From Myxocyprinus asiaticus (taxonomy: Eukaryota > Chordata > Actinopteri > Cypriniformes > Catostomidae), in contig NC_059368.1 in the NCBI RefSeq assembly GCF_019703515.2, positions 28,885,289-28,949,288 of the forward strand: a stretch of DNA of 64,000 nucleotides, written 5' to 3'. Position 1 is the first letter of the stretch. The number at the start of each line of letters is the position of its first letter. The translations under genes were made by a program, and so were the position numbers. Positions 1 to 11,315 of the stretch are shown piece by piece. The notes under the pieces are model-generated. The model was not told where the DNA came from. It saw only the letters and a list, made by a program, of their open reading frames with translations, and made no database searches.

Positions 1-32
1 TACAAGCGTGTCAAAAATTAAAATTAGATTAC

Positions 33-497
33 TGTTACAGATTCAATCCACACAAGCTTTAGTTTTTGAAACCAGGTGCGAGAGTATTTAATGAGACACA
101 CAGGATTTACAGGATATGCACAGTGAGATCAAAACACAGATGAGATGACACAGGTAAGTAGACATCTCGGGATGATGAAGGAACAGCAAGGTAAGTATCC
201 AGGTAATATTGTCCACAGAACTTAAGAGGAAGAATCAGGTAGAGAAACTTGGTTACAATAAACAATCAACAAGGTAAATCTGCAGGCTTAGAGTAATTTA
301 AATTAACACTGCATGGGATCAGCACAGTCAAACTATAGTCCTTAGTGTGTGAGACTTGATGGTGAACTGATGTGAAAGTGGCCTATTTAAGCAATCCTTG
401 ATGAGCGAGCTGATTGAGTGCAGGTGTGGTGAATTAGAAATCGGGTGAAGAGGAGCGGAACACTGAGGGAGGTGGAGATCCCGAGGGAGGCATGACA
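33..497 (-). mobile_element. Solo LTR, Gypsy-like
   Basis: A 465-bp segment that on the minus strand begins TGTCATGC and ends TGTAACA, giving the TG...CA ends of a retroviral-type LTR. It is flanked by attac (28-32) and tttac (498-502), a 5-bp target duplication with one mismatch. On the minus strand it carries a TATA-like 'gcttaaatagg' and, near its end, an ATTAAA-type polyadenylation signal. No internal region or second LTR is adjacent, so it is most simply a solo LTR left by recombination. The family (Gypsy/ERV-like) is inferred only from length and structure. Confidence 0.7.
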
Positions 498-1579
498 TTT
501 ACGTTTCAAAACAGTTTTCAAATTTCTATGGTAGATTTTAAGAAGATTTCTCCTTTTTAACATCTTGGACATATACTTATTTGTCAATGACCCACATTCA
601 AAATATTAAAGCTTTCAATTAAAATGCCTGTTGGTGCTGTTCCATGATTAAGCAGAACATGGTGTGGGAGGTGAAAAGAGACATGCATCTGTGGTAAAAT
701 GAAAAAAAATAAAATAAAAATAAAATAAACCCTCTTCAACAGCTCCATACTCTTTATTGTAAAAAAAAAAAAAAAAGAAAAAGAAAAAAAGAAAGAAAGA
801 AAAAAAAAAAGAAAAAGAAAAGATGCCTTAACCCAAAAAATCCAAGTCCTGGGCTAGCAAAGCTCTGTTGTTGAAAGTCTATTGTGTGCTCAGCGGGGGC
901 AGCCCCCCCCCCCCCCACTTCACTACTTAAGCTCTATTAGGCTTCATTAGGGGAGTGAGGGAATATAATTAATTTTTGTTACAACTTATATTTATATTTC
1001 ATATTTATTGGTTTTACATGTGTTTAGAGTAGGTCTACTGTTTGTAATTACAAAAATGACATAGTTTGTTTTATAGAAATCATGTTACATCTAACCATAG
1101 TAGTGAAGAAGATCCATGCTTCCATGTGTTTACTATGGTCTTATTACAAATACTACTGTTAAAACTACAAAAATATATAATTAATGAATAAATTAACATT
1201 TTCAAAAAGGCAGATGTAAAATATATGTACAATATCACTTTTATTATTAGCTTCTGTCTTCGCATTTTCATTGTATAGGCCCCAGATATAACCCTCCATC
1301 TGCTTGACTTCAAGAAACGCAAGGTTTGGTCTCACATTCATGATGCATAAGCTTGCTGAATTTATTAACACAACTTTAAAATTATGCAATGCATCGAAGT
1401 TGCATTGAGCAAATTAAGCAAATAACACAAATATTGAGTTTTGTGTTTTGTTTTTCTCTCTTTTCTTTTTTTTTTTTTTTTTTTTTTTTTTTTGGAACAA
1501 CAAAGTCTCCGCTTTCAAATTATGTCACATGTGGTGGCTGAGGTAAGGGAATGAAGTAGGGGGGCGTTTATCAAGAAAA
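498..1579. other. AT-rich non-coding DNA
   Basis: No gene seen. It holds an A/G-rich low-complexity tract (about 760-825), a run of C (about 903-917) and a long T tract (about 1466-1493). Short ORFs on the minus strand at 1080-1389 look like chance frames in AT-rich DNA. Confidence 0.6.
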
Positions 1580-1594
1580 GGTTGAGAACCACTG
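1580..1594. mobile_element. Isolated hAT terminal inverted repeat
   Basis: The 15-mer ggttgagaaccactg matches the right-hand terminus of Charlie-type hAT elements and is the same terminal motif that bounds the hAT copy at 53017-55593. I could not find the partner end (cagtggttctcaacc) within the preceding 1.5 kb, so this is probably the remaining end of a decayed or truncated copy. Confidence 0.5.
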
Positions 1595-2854
1595 AAAAAA
1601 AACTATCACAAACAACAAATATTATTATATTAAAAATGTTAAAGGTGCACTCCTGTTACTCCTGATGAAATGAATAAAAATAAAAAATAAAATAAAAATA
1701 TGTATAAAATTATGACCATTCCCATGAGATGAAGGCTCCAGTAATATCAGTAACCTTGTAAATGCTGTTTTACTCTACTTGGAGAAGGACCCCTTAATGG
1801 TGGCTGCCATGTTAGAATCACATGATCAGCCAAATACTATGCGCATAATCTCAGTTATTGCCCTTTTAATGGACACTTTTACTCATGGATTAAGTTAATC
1901 ATGACTGACTGTGAACACTAAATTTCTACAATGGCATCTGTGACTGAAAACTTTTGTGTTTGAATGATGCTGCATCCACACCACTTGGTGTCAGTGTGAG
2001 TCCAAAACAACATGCATAAAAAATTACTGACTGCATATTTAAAACATATTGTCTACTCACTTTCCTGAAACAATAAAACACACAGCTTCAAATTATGTAT
2101 TCTTTATATTGAGCAAAGAGGTCAGCGTGTTACGTTTAGATCTTCTATTGGTCACACGTCCTCTTTTCATATGGATTTGCAGGTCAGAGTTCACCAAACT
2201 TGAACTTTCATCCACAACTGAATGCAAAATTTCCAGTCTCCCGTGTTCGAATTTTTTAAAATAGGAGTGAATGGAGTGCAAAGTGTAGTGTGTCCATCCC
2301 TTAATTTTGCCCAGTAAGTCATTAATCTACATCATGAATTAAGTGAAGCTACTTTATTTTTCAATCTCTAGTTTTTGTTTAAATTTTAATCTGAACGCTT
2401 GCAATATACAATTTAAATAATTATGCATTATAATTAATTCAAAATTGTAATGAACTAATTAACATTTCCTGGGAATATTTCCTTTCAATATCGTTACAAA
2501 AAGCTGTCAGAGACATTTCTGTATAGGAAATATAGCACTTCACCATGTGTAATTGAAAGTTAACAAAAACATTTAAGTGTTTTTTTTTCCACCGTCTGCT
2601 TGGAAATTTTGTGATTACACAGTCAGTTGAGAGGACCTGATTGCACTGAAGATGCCTACGAGCAGAGAGAAAAAAAAAAATTAGCATATTTGAAAAGTCT
2701 GCACATAACGATGCAAATTCCCTTTGAATTTTAAAGAAGACAGGCAGGCTGAACGTACTGTGCAATTATATCTTATTACCATACAGATCAGCATGCAATG
2801 CTCTCCATCCACCTGCCACCCAATATTCTACTCCCACAGTCCAGTGACACATAC

Positions 2855-2885
<31 letters not shown>

Positions 2886-3446
2886 TCAACACACCCACTC
2901 ACACGCACACACACACACAAACTGCTTTCAGCAGATTTGGTTCTGGATGCATGCACGATCTAAAGCAATGATTTAATTAAAGTCTCTATTACTTAGATTT
3001 TATATTGTGAGGCAAAATAGATGTATAATTCTGAGAAATAATTCCACATAATTTTCAGTGTTTCCACTGTCATGGAAATCCTTGAAATATCAGGGAATGT
3101 GAAAATAGTTTTTTTCCAAGCCTGGAAAAGTTGTTAAAGTAAAAAAATCTTTAAAAAAAAAAACATGGAAATTTCTCTGTCAAAACTCATGAGTGAATAT
3201 ACATTTCTGTAGTTAGACTCAGCTATAAAAGTGCAATCTTTTTTTTTTCAGTTATTCAAGAGTTCAGTTATTTTTAAAAACTCCATTAATATCCATTAAT
3301 CATGAATAATTGGAAAGTTCATGGTCAAAAGGTGTGAGCACCCTGAATTTTTAAAGAGATTGTTTTTACAGTTCATAATGTGGACAATCTTCTTGAAAGG
3401 ACCTGGTTTGTGTTTAGAAGAAAATTTTCATAGGTTACAGGAGAAT
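1595..3446. other. Non-coding DNA with one dispersed repeat
   Basis: No gene recognised. About 3055-3240 resembles a dispersed fish repeat with phrases such as 'catggaaatccttgaaa' and 'tggaaatttctctgtcaa'. The remainder is AT-rich single-copy-looking DNA plus the CA repeat listed separately. Confidence 0.5.
2857..2919. repeat. (CA)n microsatellite, interrupted
   Basis: A run of CA dinucleotides interrupted by 'ctcaacacacccactcacacg'-like substitutions in its second half. The ORF crossing it (His/Thr-rich) is a microsatellite artefact. Confidence 0.95.
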
Positions 3447-4150
3447 GTCTCTGGTGACACATGTAACCTCAGTTCCCTGAGATGAAGGGAACGAGACATT
3501 TCTGTAAGCACTATGGGGAACTGTCCTTCACATGTCCTTGTTGAATCCCTTATACAATCACGCCAATCCTCTGATTGGCAATTGTGTCTGAGCCCCGCCC
3601 CTTTAGGCGCGCTTTAGGCCTATATAAGCGGGCGCTCAGTCACCATTTCTTCAGAATTTTCTGACTGAGGGACAGGAGTGAGTCACTCGTATTATGAAAC
3701 TCTGAAGTAGTAGTGCGGCCAGCTTTCATAAGCATCTCAGGGAACCAAGGTTACATGTGTAACCGGAGACGTTCCCTTTCATATCCCATCACGCCACACT
3801 ACGTGACATTACACTCCCAGATTTATAACACTAAATATACTGTATATATTCATATGGAGTCACAGGCCGATGACTTTTAAGTCATATTCAAGTGTATATG
3901 AATAGTCCCACGTGGCGGACGGCAGATGGAAACTAATGTAGTCTGGGATCTGTCTGAACCATAAAGATCTGCACAGTATGGATTAATAACCGTCTCACAA
4001 CAAGGTTGGGAAAGTAGGTTTTATTAAAGTGCTTATAACTTTAAAAGAAGCAGTTCAACAGCATATATTTAGGTGACTGTGTTGATGATAGTCAGTAGTC
4101 AACCTGTAATAAGTGCTTAGGCTCACCCGCTTGAAAATGTAAGAATCGCT

Positions 4151-4651
4151 CTATACAGAGAGGACTTGTGAGGAGATGGACACAACGTCCAGGTTATAAA
4201 ACCTTGCAAACATGTTTTGTGAGGACCATGCTGCTGCCAAACATATGTTCTGCTGTCCACGCCCACGAAGAGGCCATGCCTCTGGTTGAATGCGCTTTGA
4301 TACCAATAGGGCAATTCGCGACCTGTAATTCATAAGTGAGTGCGAACGCATAAGCCTTTGTTTGGAGATGGACATTCCTTTTGTGCGTCCTCCACAACAA
4401 ATAAAGAGCTGATCCGACAGCCTAAACTGATGGGTGCACTCAACATATATATGCAATGCCCTCACCGGGCATAGCGCGTCCACGCCCAGCGGGGCTTGGG
4501 ACATGGAGTACCAGAGGGTACAGTGGCCGTTCTCCGTGGAGGCGAATAGGTCGACTTCTGCTTTATCGAATATTTCCCAAATCCTTCTCACTGTCTGAGG
4601 ATTAAGTCTCCATTCCCCTGGTAATGCTCCCTGGCGTGACAACAGATCCAC
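4151..4651 (-). pseudogene. DIRS tyrosine recombinase, C-terminal part
   Basis: The catalytic half of a DIRS tyrosine recombinase, the enzyme that integrates the circular DNA copy. In one frame I read '...CPVRALHIYVE...' followed near the end by ARFYNLDV, where the Y is the expected nucleophile. The HxxR box (AHSTRGMASSW) is found in a different frame of the same strand (4194-4400), so a frameshift separates HxxR from the tyrosine. The stretch 'SKQRLMRSHSL' corresponds to the 'KQRLAHWI' region of copy B. No N-terminal recombinase domain is recognised upstream. Non-functional as it stands. Confidence 0.8.
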
Positions 4652-5745
4652 TCCAAAATTCAGATGGCCCAGGACATGAGAGGAGTTGACGTCTGAACAG
4701 TGCCGTCCATTGTAGGAGGCACTGTGTCATGCTCATTAATTGTGGCGATCTGAGTCTGCACTGGCAATTTATGTACGCCACTACTGTTGTGTTGTCCAAA
4801 TGAATCAGAACGTGGTGATTCACTATGTGATTCTACTCAAAGCTAGAAAGACAGCCAGTAGTTCTAGGCAGTTGATGTGCCACTCCCCTTTTGCACCTGT
4901 CCAGGTGCCGAAGGTCAGGCGTCCATCGCTCACTGCACCCCAACCTGTGTTGAATGCATCTGTGTTCAACACTTTTCTTCTGAAAATTTGACCCAGCATA
5001 ACACCCTACTGGTAGAAGGCCGGCACTGTCCATGGTGCTAGAGAAGCCAGACAGCAGCGAGTCACCGCGATGTGCATGCGCCCGAGGCTCCAGGTGCGAT
5101 GTAGAAAGTGCCGCTTGAGCCAGTACTGGAGAAGTCTCATGTGTAACAGACCTAATGTTATGACTGCAGATGCTGCCACCATAAAACCCAGCATTCTCTG
5201 AAATTACTCAGTGGCAATGTTTTCCCCAGTTTGAACTGAGACAGACACCATAGAATGGTCTGTGCGTGCTCATTCCTGAGGTGCGCATGCATGCTCACGG
5301 AGTCGAGACAAACTCCTAAAATGGTTATTTGCTGGCTGGGGAAAAGTGTGCTTTTGGCCCAGTTGACATTCAGACCCAGATTTTTCAGATGGCAAAGGAG
5401 CAAATATCTGTGTTCGCTTAATAGTGCCTCTGATTGGGCTGTGACGCAGTGCAATTGGTACATGAAAATACGTGTCCTTCAGATCTATTGACGCAAACCA
5501 ATCCTGATGATGGATGGTCGATGAGTTATAATTTTGAATTGGTGCTTCACGAACGTGCGATTCAAGTGTCTCAGACCTAGAATAGATCGAATCCCGCTGT
5601 CTTTCTTTGGAACGAGAAAATAATGGCTGTAAACCACGCTGTGTGTGTCGTAGTGTGGGACAGTCTCTATCGTGTTTTTTGCGAGGAGACTGTGAATCTC
5701 TGCACACAACACCGGCACATCCTGTGGTCGGACCACAGATTGCAA
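4602..5745 (-). pseudogene. DIRS reverse transcriptase/RNase H, broken
   Basis: Minus-strand RT and RNase H in several overlapping frames. 5485-5745 carries the RT fingers region (SHYFLVPKKDSGIRSILGLR). 5270-5707 carries the palm motif WFASIDLKDTYFHVPI with its catalytic aspartate. 5158-5463 holds thumb-like sequence including 'LGLNVNWAKS' and 'LGVCLDS'. 4602-4823 holds RNase H sequence with HLDNTTVVAYIN. At least three frameshifts separate these pieces and no intact YLDD box is visible. The assignment to DIRS rather than Gypsy rests on the downstream tyrosine recombinase and absence of an integrase. Confidence 0.85.
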
Positions 5746-5827
5746 AACGCTGGTGAAGTGAGGTGGCCAGTGTACAAACTGAATCGTATAACCACGCTCA
5801 ATTGTTGTTTAAGGGAAAGTGCTAATT

Positions 5828-6796
5828 CTAATTTGGCAGAAAATGTTTCAGCGCTTGAGACTGCTTTTGCGCCATGATGAGGTCTAAAAAGCCTTCCATG
5901 GCTTTGCCAAAAAGACCGTCCGTGAGAGTTATATGCCAGTCCAGAACCACCAGGCTGCTCATCGCTTTGCCGATGGTCTGAGCGGTAGTTTTCGTAGCTC
6001 TAAGCGCCAAACCTGTAGTGGTGCAGAGCTTTTTGAACAGCTCTGTATCGGGCCTTTCTCATCCATTTGTTTGAGGAGCTTAGCTTGAAAAACCTGGAGC
6101 ACTGACATGCTGTGGAGTGCTGAACCAGCTTGGCCCGCTGCTCTATAAGCTCTTCCAGCCAATGCAGACGTCAGTCGGCACGGTTTGGAGGGGTGGGTGG
6201 GGCGAGAGCTCTTCAGCTGCCCTTGTGAGGATGCAAAGAAACTCCTTGTCCATGGCATGTGCACGTTCTTCACCCTCGCTGGGGGATGGAGCGGCAACAT
6301 CCTCCGTGAACCACTCGTCTGAAGTTGCAAGTGACACAGCATCATCCTCATCATCAGAGCTGCCAAACATAATGAGGCTGTGCGCTCCAATAGAGGGTCA
6401 GAGCTCATCACGCACATATTGCATAGACGAGGATGTTAGATCAGAAGTTCTGGGGGCTCACAGGGCTTGTGCCGGCATGAGATCCTGCTCTAATTCATTC
6501 AGCTCAACCTCACTGCCCCACCGTGCCTCCTCATGTGGTCCCTCGAGACTTAACACTGAAGAGGCGGGTGAGAGGGCACGAGAGCCCGGATCTTCCGTCA
6601 GAACAAGGTCAATCCTAGAGCACAGCGTCCGTAGATTCATGCCCTCGCAGTGAGGGCATTCTGTCTTCATGAGACCTGCTTGTGTGTGGGCACGGCCCAG
6701 GCAGTGAACATAGCTCTCGTGCTCATCAGGTAGCAGGATGTGCCGTTCACATAGGAAACACTTGCGGAATGACATCTTTAAAAAGACGCGTATCAC
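5828..6796 (-). pseudogene. DIRS Gag-like protein, broken
   Basis: Minus-strand Gag in three frames. The N-terminal piece (6458-6796) begins near 'LKMSFRKCFLCERH' and has a Cys/His pattern (CFLCERH ... CPHCEGMNLRTL) equivalent to that in copies B and C. An acidic middle section follows (6143-6370, 'GSSDDEDDAVS'). The C-terminal section (5828-6200) includes YRAAGQAGSALHSMSVLQVF and LALRATKTTAQTIG, matching the 'AILQVHQAKALKDLHEG' and 'LALRATKVTA' segments of copies B and C. Role by family: particle formation and RNA packaging. Confidence 0.75.
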
Positions 6797-6922
6797 ACAA
6801 GCGGTTCCATAGGATATATAAGTGGCTGCTTCCCTCGGGGGTTGGAGTTAATGTGTTTTCAGTTCAGTTCCGTTGCATTCTGTAGTTGTTTTTAGCCCAG
6901 GAGGACATCCTGTGTGAAGTGC

Positions 6923-7725
6923 CTAAAGAGTTAGTTCACCCAAAAATCTAAATTCTCTCATGATTTACTTACCTTTAAGCCATCTTAGTTGTGTGACTTT
7001 CCTTCTTCAGCAGAACCAAAATTAAGATATTTATAAGCAGATTTCAGCTCTGTTTGTCCATACAATGCAAGTAAACGGGTGCCATCAGGCTTCTGGCTGT
7101 TTGATGGTCCAAAAGGCATATTTAGGCAGTATAAAAGTAATCCACATGAGTCGATCAATTAATGTCTTCGGAACCATATCAATAAATGTGTGTAAAAAAT
7201 GTATTTATAATTAAAACTTTATTAACTTTTTAAAATCACTTCCTGCCTGCAGTCAATGCATCACATTGTCGTTGTGTCACCTAAGCACAATGGCATGTTC
7301 ACACGAGAAGTCAGATGCACCCGCTTTGTTTACAACAGAGGAACAAACGTCATGCGAGTATTAGATCATTTCAAACAGCAATCCAGCGCTGGCTGGAAGC
7401 AACGATTTAAAGTTAAAATGTTTTAATTATCAATTTGTTTCTTACACCAACCTATCTATTTGCTTCAGAAGACATTAATTGATCAACTGGAGTCATGTGG
7501 ATTACTTGTATGCTGCCTAATATGCCTTTTGGACCATCAAACAGCCATCAGCCTGATGGCAACAGTTTAATTGCATTACAGTATATGGACAAACAGAGCT
7601 GAAATGGTCTTATAAAATTCTTTATTTCAGTTCTGGTGAAGAAGGAAAATCATACACATCTGGGATGGCTTAAAGGTAAGTAAATCATGAGAGAATTTTC
7701 ATTTTTGAGTGAACTAACCCTTTAA
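6923..7725. mobile_element. Foldback element with long inverted repeats (TTAA type)
   Basis: About 800 bp with long imperfect inverted arms. It begins near 'agagttagttcacccaaaa' and ends 'gagtgaactaacccttta'. Inner segments also mirror, for example 'gtttgatggtccaaaaggc' (about 7100) against 'gccttttggaccatcaaac' (about 7525). The terminus is the widespread cyprinid 'agttcacccaaaaatga' repeat, whose intact copies here are bounded by TTAA, suggesting a piggyBac- or Kolobok-like non-autonomous element. No coding capacity. It abuts the gag end of DIRS copy A. Confidence 0.75.
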
Positions 7726-7837
7726 TGCCCCCTTGGAATGTTAGAAGAACCTGATATAAGACTTTTGAACTGTTATTGATATTGGAAATGACAACATGAA
7801 GGGAACCAGGATGTAATCGTGTTCACATAAACAATCA

Positions 7838-8170
7838 TGAGTATTATTTGGAAGTTGCCATTTTGCTCTAAAATTACATTTTTACTCCACTGACTAACAG
7901 GTTTTGGGTTAGGGTTTGGATTAGGGCATAGAGTTGATAAAATATGCCTTCCTGTTGACTGTATTACTATTCATCATTTCAACTAAAAATCCAATTCACT
8001 TTGATTTGTCCACTCTGTTGACATTTCACCTGGAAACTGGAGCTTGCACGTACCTATACTGTACATACAACAATACTTCCAGCTTGGGCCACTGGGGGCA
8101 GTGATTCGAATTTCAGTAAGCACAAACCGATTTCACCAGCAGAACTTTCGACCTACTGTTGTCGAATTCA
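7838..8170. repeat. Unnamed dispersed repeat, copy 1
   Basis: About 330 bp that aligns in the same order with 16620-16945: a 'gggttaggg...gttgataaaata' block, then 'ttgactg...attac', then 'acctggaaactggagct', then 'cttccagctt..ccactggggcagt', then 'gaatttc.g.aagcaca'. No terminal inverted repeats or coding sequence are obvious. It is an old transposon-derived or otherwise dispersed repeat that I cannot name. Confidence 0.65.
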
Positions 8171-9846
8171 CAGTGCAGTCAGTCTAATTAAGATGTAGTG
8201 GAACATAATCTCAATTAATATGCCCATGTGTTAAATACATGCAGAATGTCACATACGTTTTCTGAAAACCTTTTACCAAAGGAAAATGAAATTGATTGAG
8301 AAACTCAAATGAAAAATGGCATGTACTGAAAATCAAAGAGAACTTCAAGGTGTCTTGCCATGGCACCAGGACATTTGGGCTTTTATTATTCTCTTCTTGT
8401 ACCTTTTGGCCTCTTTTAATCTTGGCATCATTTTCTTTCCACAGCTTGGTAAAAATGTAATACTGCTCATTTTCCTGCTGCTGATGGGGAAAAATACTTT
8501 AAGAAAAAAGAAGGTCTAGTTTTAAGACATGCAAACTTTTCTCCTCACAAATCTAAACATGGCTCATTAAAAACTGTTATTTCCTTAGAGATGTTCTCTA
8601 TTTGAAGCAAAAAGTCTTCAAGTAAATCTCTCATTTCACAAGATAAATGCTTTTTAGTGGATCGTGCATCTCAAGCTTTCTTCACTTATATCTGTGTCCT
8701 CAATGTGCTGCTCTCATCACATCAAATCCAGAGGGAGTATTCTTAATAAAGCGCATACACATACAGTATCATGCATACTGACACCTAATACAACCTGCAT
8801 ATTATTACTAACTCCCTCTGTGGTATGAAACAAAAGTTTATTGTATCTACCATGTAATTATAATAGCAGTCATTATAAACACTTCAAAACTTTCACATTT
8901 AATTTTGAACCAAGTCAGCCCTTACAATCCATCCCTTGCCTGAAATCTCCCTATCTCTTTGCCATCAATTGTTCAAAAAAGGATGGACTTTACATTGTTA
9001 TTATAAACTATGATAGCACAGAAATGTACACATGCATCATGGTGTGGATCGCCACATTATTATTATTATTATTTTTAGCCCCTTTGATTCAGAGGTACAG
9101 TAAAGAGGCCAAGAAACAAAGGGGAGAAGATTAGGGGAAAGGAATGTTGAATGTTGTATCTTTATATTTTCCATTTAACAGCACCAACCGGAGAAGCAAT
9201 TTTTTGCATGACACCTAAGAGAAACAACATCCTGCATTGAAAACACACAGGCAAAACTTTCAGTATCACCACACCAGTATGGCTGAAATAAGGATGGTGA
9301 CAAATCTACACAGAGGCAAAATACTGAAAGGCTCAGTTGGACAGCACATCACGTCAGCTGTGAAGGAGCATGCTGTCTTCTCTCTCACGCAGTCTCTCCT
9401 TTGTCTGTTATTCCCTTTTGTGGCTCTGCTTTGTTCTTGCTGTTTGTTCTCCCTGCTTGCAGTTGGAATAAAAGTTTTATAACTTCTGTCTGTCTGTGGA
9501 TTCACTGGATGCCTAAGAGAAGCTGGAAAGATAAAAATGGATCAGGATTCACATCTGATTTCACATAGATGGGGGAGGAGGGATTTAGAGAGAGGTGTCT
9601 TGCCAATACTGATGGAGAGAGAAGGCAGAGATCAGTTCAAAGGGAGTTGCAGAACAACCAACAGTCCCCAACATTTCTCTTTGATTTAAATGGGCTGCAT
9701 TAAATGGCCCAGTCTTCAGTCGATGGAGCAAATCAACTTGAGAACACACTTGCACTTCACAACCTTTTAAGTGAGAAGCAGAAAGCAATGAGGGAATGTG
9801 GTCCACATTGGGAAATCTGAGTTTTCAGAGAATAAAGATGTCAATA
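8171..9846. other. Unassigned non-coding DNA
   Basis: No gene recognised. Short ORFs (for example 8841-9134 plus, with a hydrophobic stretch 'WIATLLLLLFLAPL' partly encoded by a tta repeat; 9237-9482 plus) have no recognisable domain and probably arise by chance. Confidence 0.45.
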
Positions 9847-9960
9847 TTAAAGGAATAGTTCACCAAAAACATTCTGTCATCATTTACACACCCTTATGTT
9901 TTTTGAAACCCACGAGTTACATTCTTCAGGGGAACACAAAGGGAATAAACCAACCTGAAT
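9847..9960 (+). mobile_element. Fragment of TTAA-type foldback repeat
   Basis: Starts TTAA (9847-9850) followed by 'aggaatagttcacc' and 'catcatttacacaccctt', the same terminus as the foldback elements at 6923 and 25680. The opposite arm is not recognisable downstream, so this is a one-ended copy. Confidence 0.6.
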
Positions 9961-10174
9961 CGGTTAAAATGGTTTTACTTGAAACATACTGTTGACGGAT
10001 ATATGAATGCACTAACATGTTTATTTTAAAGAAATAAAAATCTAGAAAGAATTGATTCAAAAAATCCAGCCATAGTATACTATGTAGGGGATATCCCCGC
10101 TTGAGCTGCAAGAGCTGAAAACCTGTACAATTAACAACAGGTTAATTACCTCACTTAAATGCATCCTATATATG

Positions 10175-11130
10175 TGTAATGATGCAGGCAGTCTGAAGAT
10201 AGGCAGAAAACAAAGACGATGATTTTAAGAGAAACCAAGTACAGTTTTATTAATAAACCCAAAGTGCAAACATAAAAACAAAGACTAAGACTAGACTAAG
10301 AATTGACTAAGACTTGACTAAGACTTCAACCTTAAAAAAAACAATACTTGACAAAGGACAATGGCAAACATGAGGGCTTAAATACAGACACTGAGGAAAC
10401 AAGAAAATAAGACAACAAATGAAAGGACAGAACCAATAAACAAGATAACAAGACTAATAAACATGAACCAATAACAACTGGGTTGGGGGGCCTTTGGGAA
10501 CCAGACAGGGCTGCAGACCATGGGGGACCAGACGGGACTGCAGACTACGGGGGACCAGACAGGGCTGAAGACTACAGGGGACTAGATGGGACAGGAGACC
10601 ATGGGGGACCAGAGTGCACTGCAGACCACAGGGGGCCAGAGGACCAGGACAGAGCAGGCAGAACAGGAGACCAGTTTGGAGCTGGGAGAGGACCCGGAGA
10701 CTAGGGCAGACCAGGTAACCAGGGCGGAGGGTCCATTGACTGGTGTGGATCAGAAGACCAGGGCGCAGTTGGCAAAGGATCCAGAGACCAGGCTGGACCA
10801 GGCGACCAGGGCGGAGCTGGCAGAGAACCTGGAGACCAGGGCAAACCAGGCAACCAGGGTGGAGCCGGCGGTAGGCCAGGAGGCAAGGGTGGATCCGGCG
10901 GGAGGCCAGGAGACCAGGGTGGATCCGGCAGGAGGCCAGGAGACCAGGGCGTATCCGGCAGATGGCCAGTTCATGGCCTGACAAGACAGACATGGGCTGA
11001 GGAGCAAGGCCTGGTGAGACAGCATGGAATGGAGAGGCTGACGAGGCAGCATGGAATGCTGGACTCTCAGAGGGCAGAGCCTCTAGGGACACAGGGGGTG
11101 GAGCCACTTGTGGCAGAGACTTTAGGCAGT
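10175..11130 (-). mobile_element. Truncated retroelement with LTR-like end and tandem Pro/Leu-rich ORF
   Basis: On the minus strand the sequence carries an open frame (10454-11107) coding for a Pro/Leu/Cys-rich, imperfectly repeated polypeptide (units such as PGLLASRRIHP and QPCLVP), followed by an LTR-like segment (about 10175-10476) with an AATAAA-type signal in 'taataaaactgtac'. The underlying DNA is a degenerate tandem array with units of about 33-42 bp ('gaccaggg.ggatccggc..g'). The layout parallels the element at 36350-39307, so I read this as a relative truncated before its gag and its second LTR. The break is near 11130, where a different dispersed repeat begins. No polypurine tract or target duplication is visible, so the LTR call is tentative. 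Confidence 0.5.
10454..11107 (-). CDS. Tandem-repeat ORF inside truncated retroelement
   Basis: A 217-codon open frame with no ATG at its upstream limit (the frame opens at a GTG), so it is probably the open part of a longer reading frame. It contains many leucine/proline-rich units (PGLLASCR, IHPGLLAS, LQPCLVPH) and no recognised domain. It is similar in style, not in register, to the 611-codon frame at 36683-38518. Translation in vivo is unproven. The plus-strand ORFs over the same bases are shadows of the repeat. Confidence 0.35.
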   Translation of the reverse strand: MAPPPVSLEALPSESPAFHAASSASPFHAVSPGLAPQPMSVLSGHELAICRIRPGLLASCRIHPGLLASRRIHPCLLAYRRLHPGCLVCPGLQVLCQLRPGRLVQPGLWILCQLRPGLLIHTSQWTLRPGYLVCPSLRVLSQLQTGLLFCLLCPGPLAPCGLQCTLVPHGLLSHLVPCSLQPCLVPRSLQSRLVPHGLQPCLVPKGPPTQLLLVHVY

Positions 11131-11315
11131 ATGTTAGCCTCAGTCACCATTCACTTTTATTGCATCGTTTTACCATACAATGAAAGGGAATGGTAAATAA
11201 GTCATTAAGCCTAGCACCTCCTGTTGTGTTTCACGGAAGAAAGTCATATGGGTTTGGAACAACATGAGGCTGAGGCAAATGACGACCGAAATTTCATTTT
11301 TACTACCCCTTTTAA
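11131..11315 (-). mobile_element. Fragment of TTAA-type foldback repeat, reverse orientation
   Basis: Contains 'gaagaaagtcatatgggttt', 'acatgaggctgaggcaaatga' and 'atttcatttttacta', the reverse complement of the usual 'catttac.caccctcatg...tcacc' terminus. It directly abuts the end of the tandem-repeat element at 11130. Confidence 0.5.

Larger units (their letters stand above)
3447..6905 (-). mobile_element. DIRS1-like retrotransposon, copy A (decayed)
   Basis: A tyrosine-recombinase retrotransposon read on the minus strand in the order gag, RT/RNase H, YR, which is the DIRS order. At the YR end (3450-3770) a pair of inverted sequences around 'acatgtaacctcagttccctgagatg' (3450-3482 against 3735-3767) matches the terminal/internal complementary layout of DIRS elements. 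A TATA-like 'cctatataagcggg' (about 3617-3633) points into the element, and a matching 'ggatatataagtgg' lies near the gag end (6812-6830). The right terminus is diverged and abuts a TTAA foldback repeat. Frameshifts and stops break all frames, so it is not autonomous. The sequence differs clearly from copies B and C and represents another subfamily. Confidence 0.85.

Noticed and set aside
2724..2963. His/Thr-rich plus-strand ORF
   Set aside because: Produced by the interrupted (CA)n microsatellite.
6117..6653. A 178-codon plus-strand ORF
   Set aside because: Lies opposite the Gag of DIRS copy A. The Gag assignment is supported by matches to copies B and C, so the plus frame is a shadow.
7900..7935. 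TTAGGG-like motifs suggesting interstitial telomere
   Set aside because: Only a few imperfect units, and the same motif occurs at the same position of the related repeat at 16680, so it belongs to that repeat.
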